Shown here one piece after another: positions 5,036 through 5,437 of a DNA stretch of 5,437 bases. Under the pieces are notes generated by a model. The model saw only the letters and a program-made list of their open reading frames with translations. It was not told the origin of the DNA and did no database searches. Within the stretch, counting starts at the first letter, position 1. Every line of letters begins with the position of its first letter. A program made the position numbers and the translations under genes. Location of the stretch: the NCBI GenBank assembly GCA_027011025.1, contig JALVAU010000474.1, positions 1-5,437 of the forward strand. The letters are read 5' to 3'. Source of the DNA: Campylobacteraceae bacterium. GTDB lineage: Bacteria; Campylobacterota; Campylobacteria; Campylobacterales; Sulfurospirillaceae.

Positions 5036-5437
5036 TTGGTCTATCTAATTCCTACTCCCATAGGAAATATTGATGATATTTCGGTTAGAAGTTTGAAACT
5101 TCTAACCGAAATTAAAATCCTCTTCTGCGAGGATACAAGAGTCACAAAAAAACTTCTCCATCTTCTTTCTACACGAAACAGTATAGAATTTAAAATAGAA
5201 AAATTCATCTCATTTCACTCTCATAATGATAAAAAAGTTTTAGCTTCCTTAGAGAGGGAGTTTTTTCAAGAAAATATAGCATTTATGAGTGATGCGGGAA
5301 TGCCTTGCATCAGTGACCCTGGTGCAAATTTAGTAAGATATTGCCAAAAAAATAGTATTGAATATGAAATTCTTCCAGGGGCAAATGCCACTCTTTTAGC
5401 TTATGCTTCTAGTGGATTTGATTTTCCTAAATTTATA
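5036..5437 (+). CDS. rsmI: 16S rRNA (cytidine-1402-2'-O)-methyltransferase, carboxy end missing
   Basis: RsmI uses S-adenosylmethionine to methylate the ribose of C1402 in the 16S rRNA decoding centre. The first 134 codons are present and the gene runs off the window. Visible motifs of the tetrapyrrole-methylase-like fold are PTPIGN (6-11), CEDTR (31-35), FHSHN (60-64), SDAGMPCISDPG (85-96) and LPGANA (113-118). The last differs from the LPGPSA common in other phyla. The start is TTG at 5036, because VYLIPTPIGN should lie at the very amino end and no ATG or GTG is available in frame. The nearest AGGA (5017-5020) is 15 nt upstream, which is long, so initiation may depend on coupling to rpmE. 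Codons 15-26 contain a perfect palindrome. The missing end should lie just beyond the window. Confidence 0.93.
   Translation, partial: MVYLIPTPIGNIDDISVRSLKLLTEIKILFCEDTRVTKKLLHLLSTRNSIEFKIEKFISFHSHNDKKVLASLEREFFQENIAFMSDAGMPCISDPGANLVRYCQKNSIEYEILPGANATLLAYASSGFDFPKFI
5078..5112. repeat. Perfect 35-base palindrome inside rsmI
   Basis: Bases 5078-5094 are the exact reverse complement of 5096-5112, with G5095 at the centre. As RNA this gives a 16-bp stem with a 3-nt loop. It spans rsmI codons 15-26, where the protein still reads as normal RsmI (ISVRSLKLLTEI, before CEDTR). No T-run follows, so it is not a standard terminator. Confidence 0.9.

Overview
The window looks like a chromosomal segment of a free-living Campylobacterota (epsilonproteobacterial) species, most like Sulfurimonas or a relative. 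The DNA is AT-rich. ThrRS has a short amino end with no full TGS domain, as in Campylobacter ThrRS. IF3, L31 and RsmI also read like that lineage. This assignment rests on remembered family sequences, not on a search.

Layout. At the left edge (1-92, minus) is the first 30 codons of an unrecognised Cys-rich protein that runs off the window. From 93 to 640 there is no convincing protein gene. This stretch holds a small hairpin (180-212) and a 272-bp element (310-581): 34-bp inverted arms, 33 of 34 paired, enclose two further long hairpins, forming a three-way junction. Just downstream, three tandem GATTAT hexamers (608-626) form a good Fur-box match in front of an FTR1/EfeU-family iron permease gene (644-1450, plus). 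That gene ends at a hairpin (1459-1485) shared with a convergent minus-strand operon.

The minus-strand operon, in transcription order, is thrS (4552-2735), infC (2738-2223), rpmI (2154-1960) and rplT (1845-1492). This is the classical bacterial order and makes ThrRS, initiation factor IF3, L35 and L20. thrS and infC overlap by 4 bases (TTGA), and infC starts with TTG, a non-AUG start as expected for a gene IF3 may control. The rpmI-rplT gap holds a TATAAT box and a folded leader just before the rplT ribosome-binding site.

Divergent from thrS is a strong promoter (TTGAAT, 17 bp, TGTTATAAT) driving rpmE (zinc-type L31, 4811-5011). Its roughly 100-nt leader can form two mutually exclusive stems. 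rsmI (16S rRNA C1402 2'-O-methyltransferase) follows in the same reading frame from a TTG at 5036 and is cut by the window end. A perfect 35-base palindrome lies inside rsmI codons 15-26.

Most of the window is core translation machinery. The stretches that known genes do not explain are the three-way-junction element, the rpmE and rplT leaders, and the rsmI palindrome.
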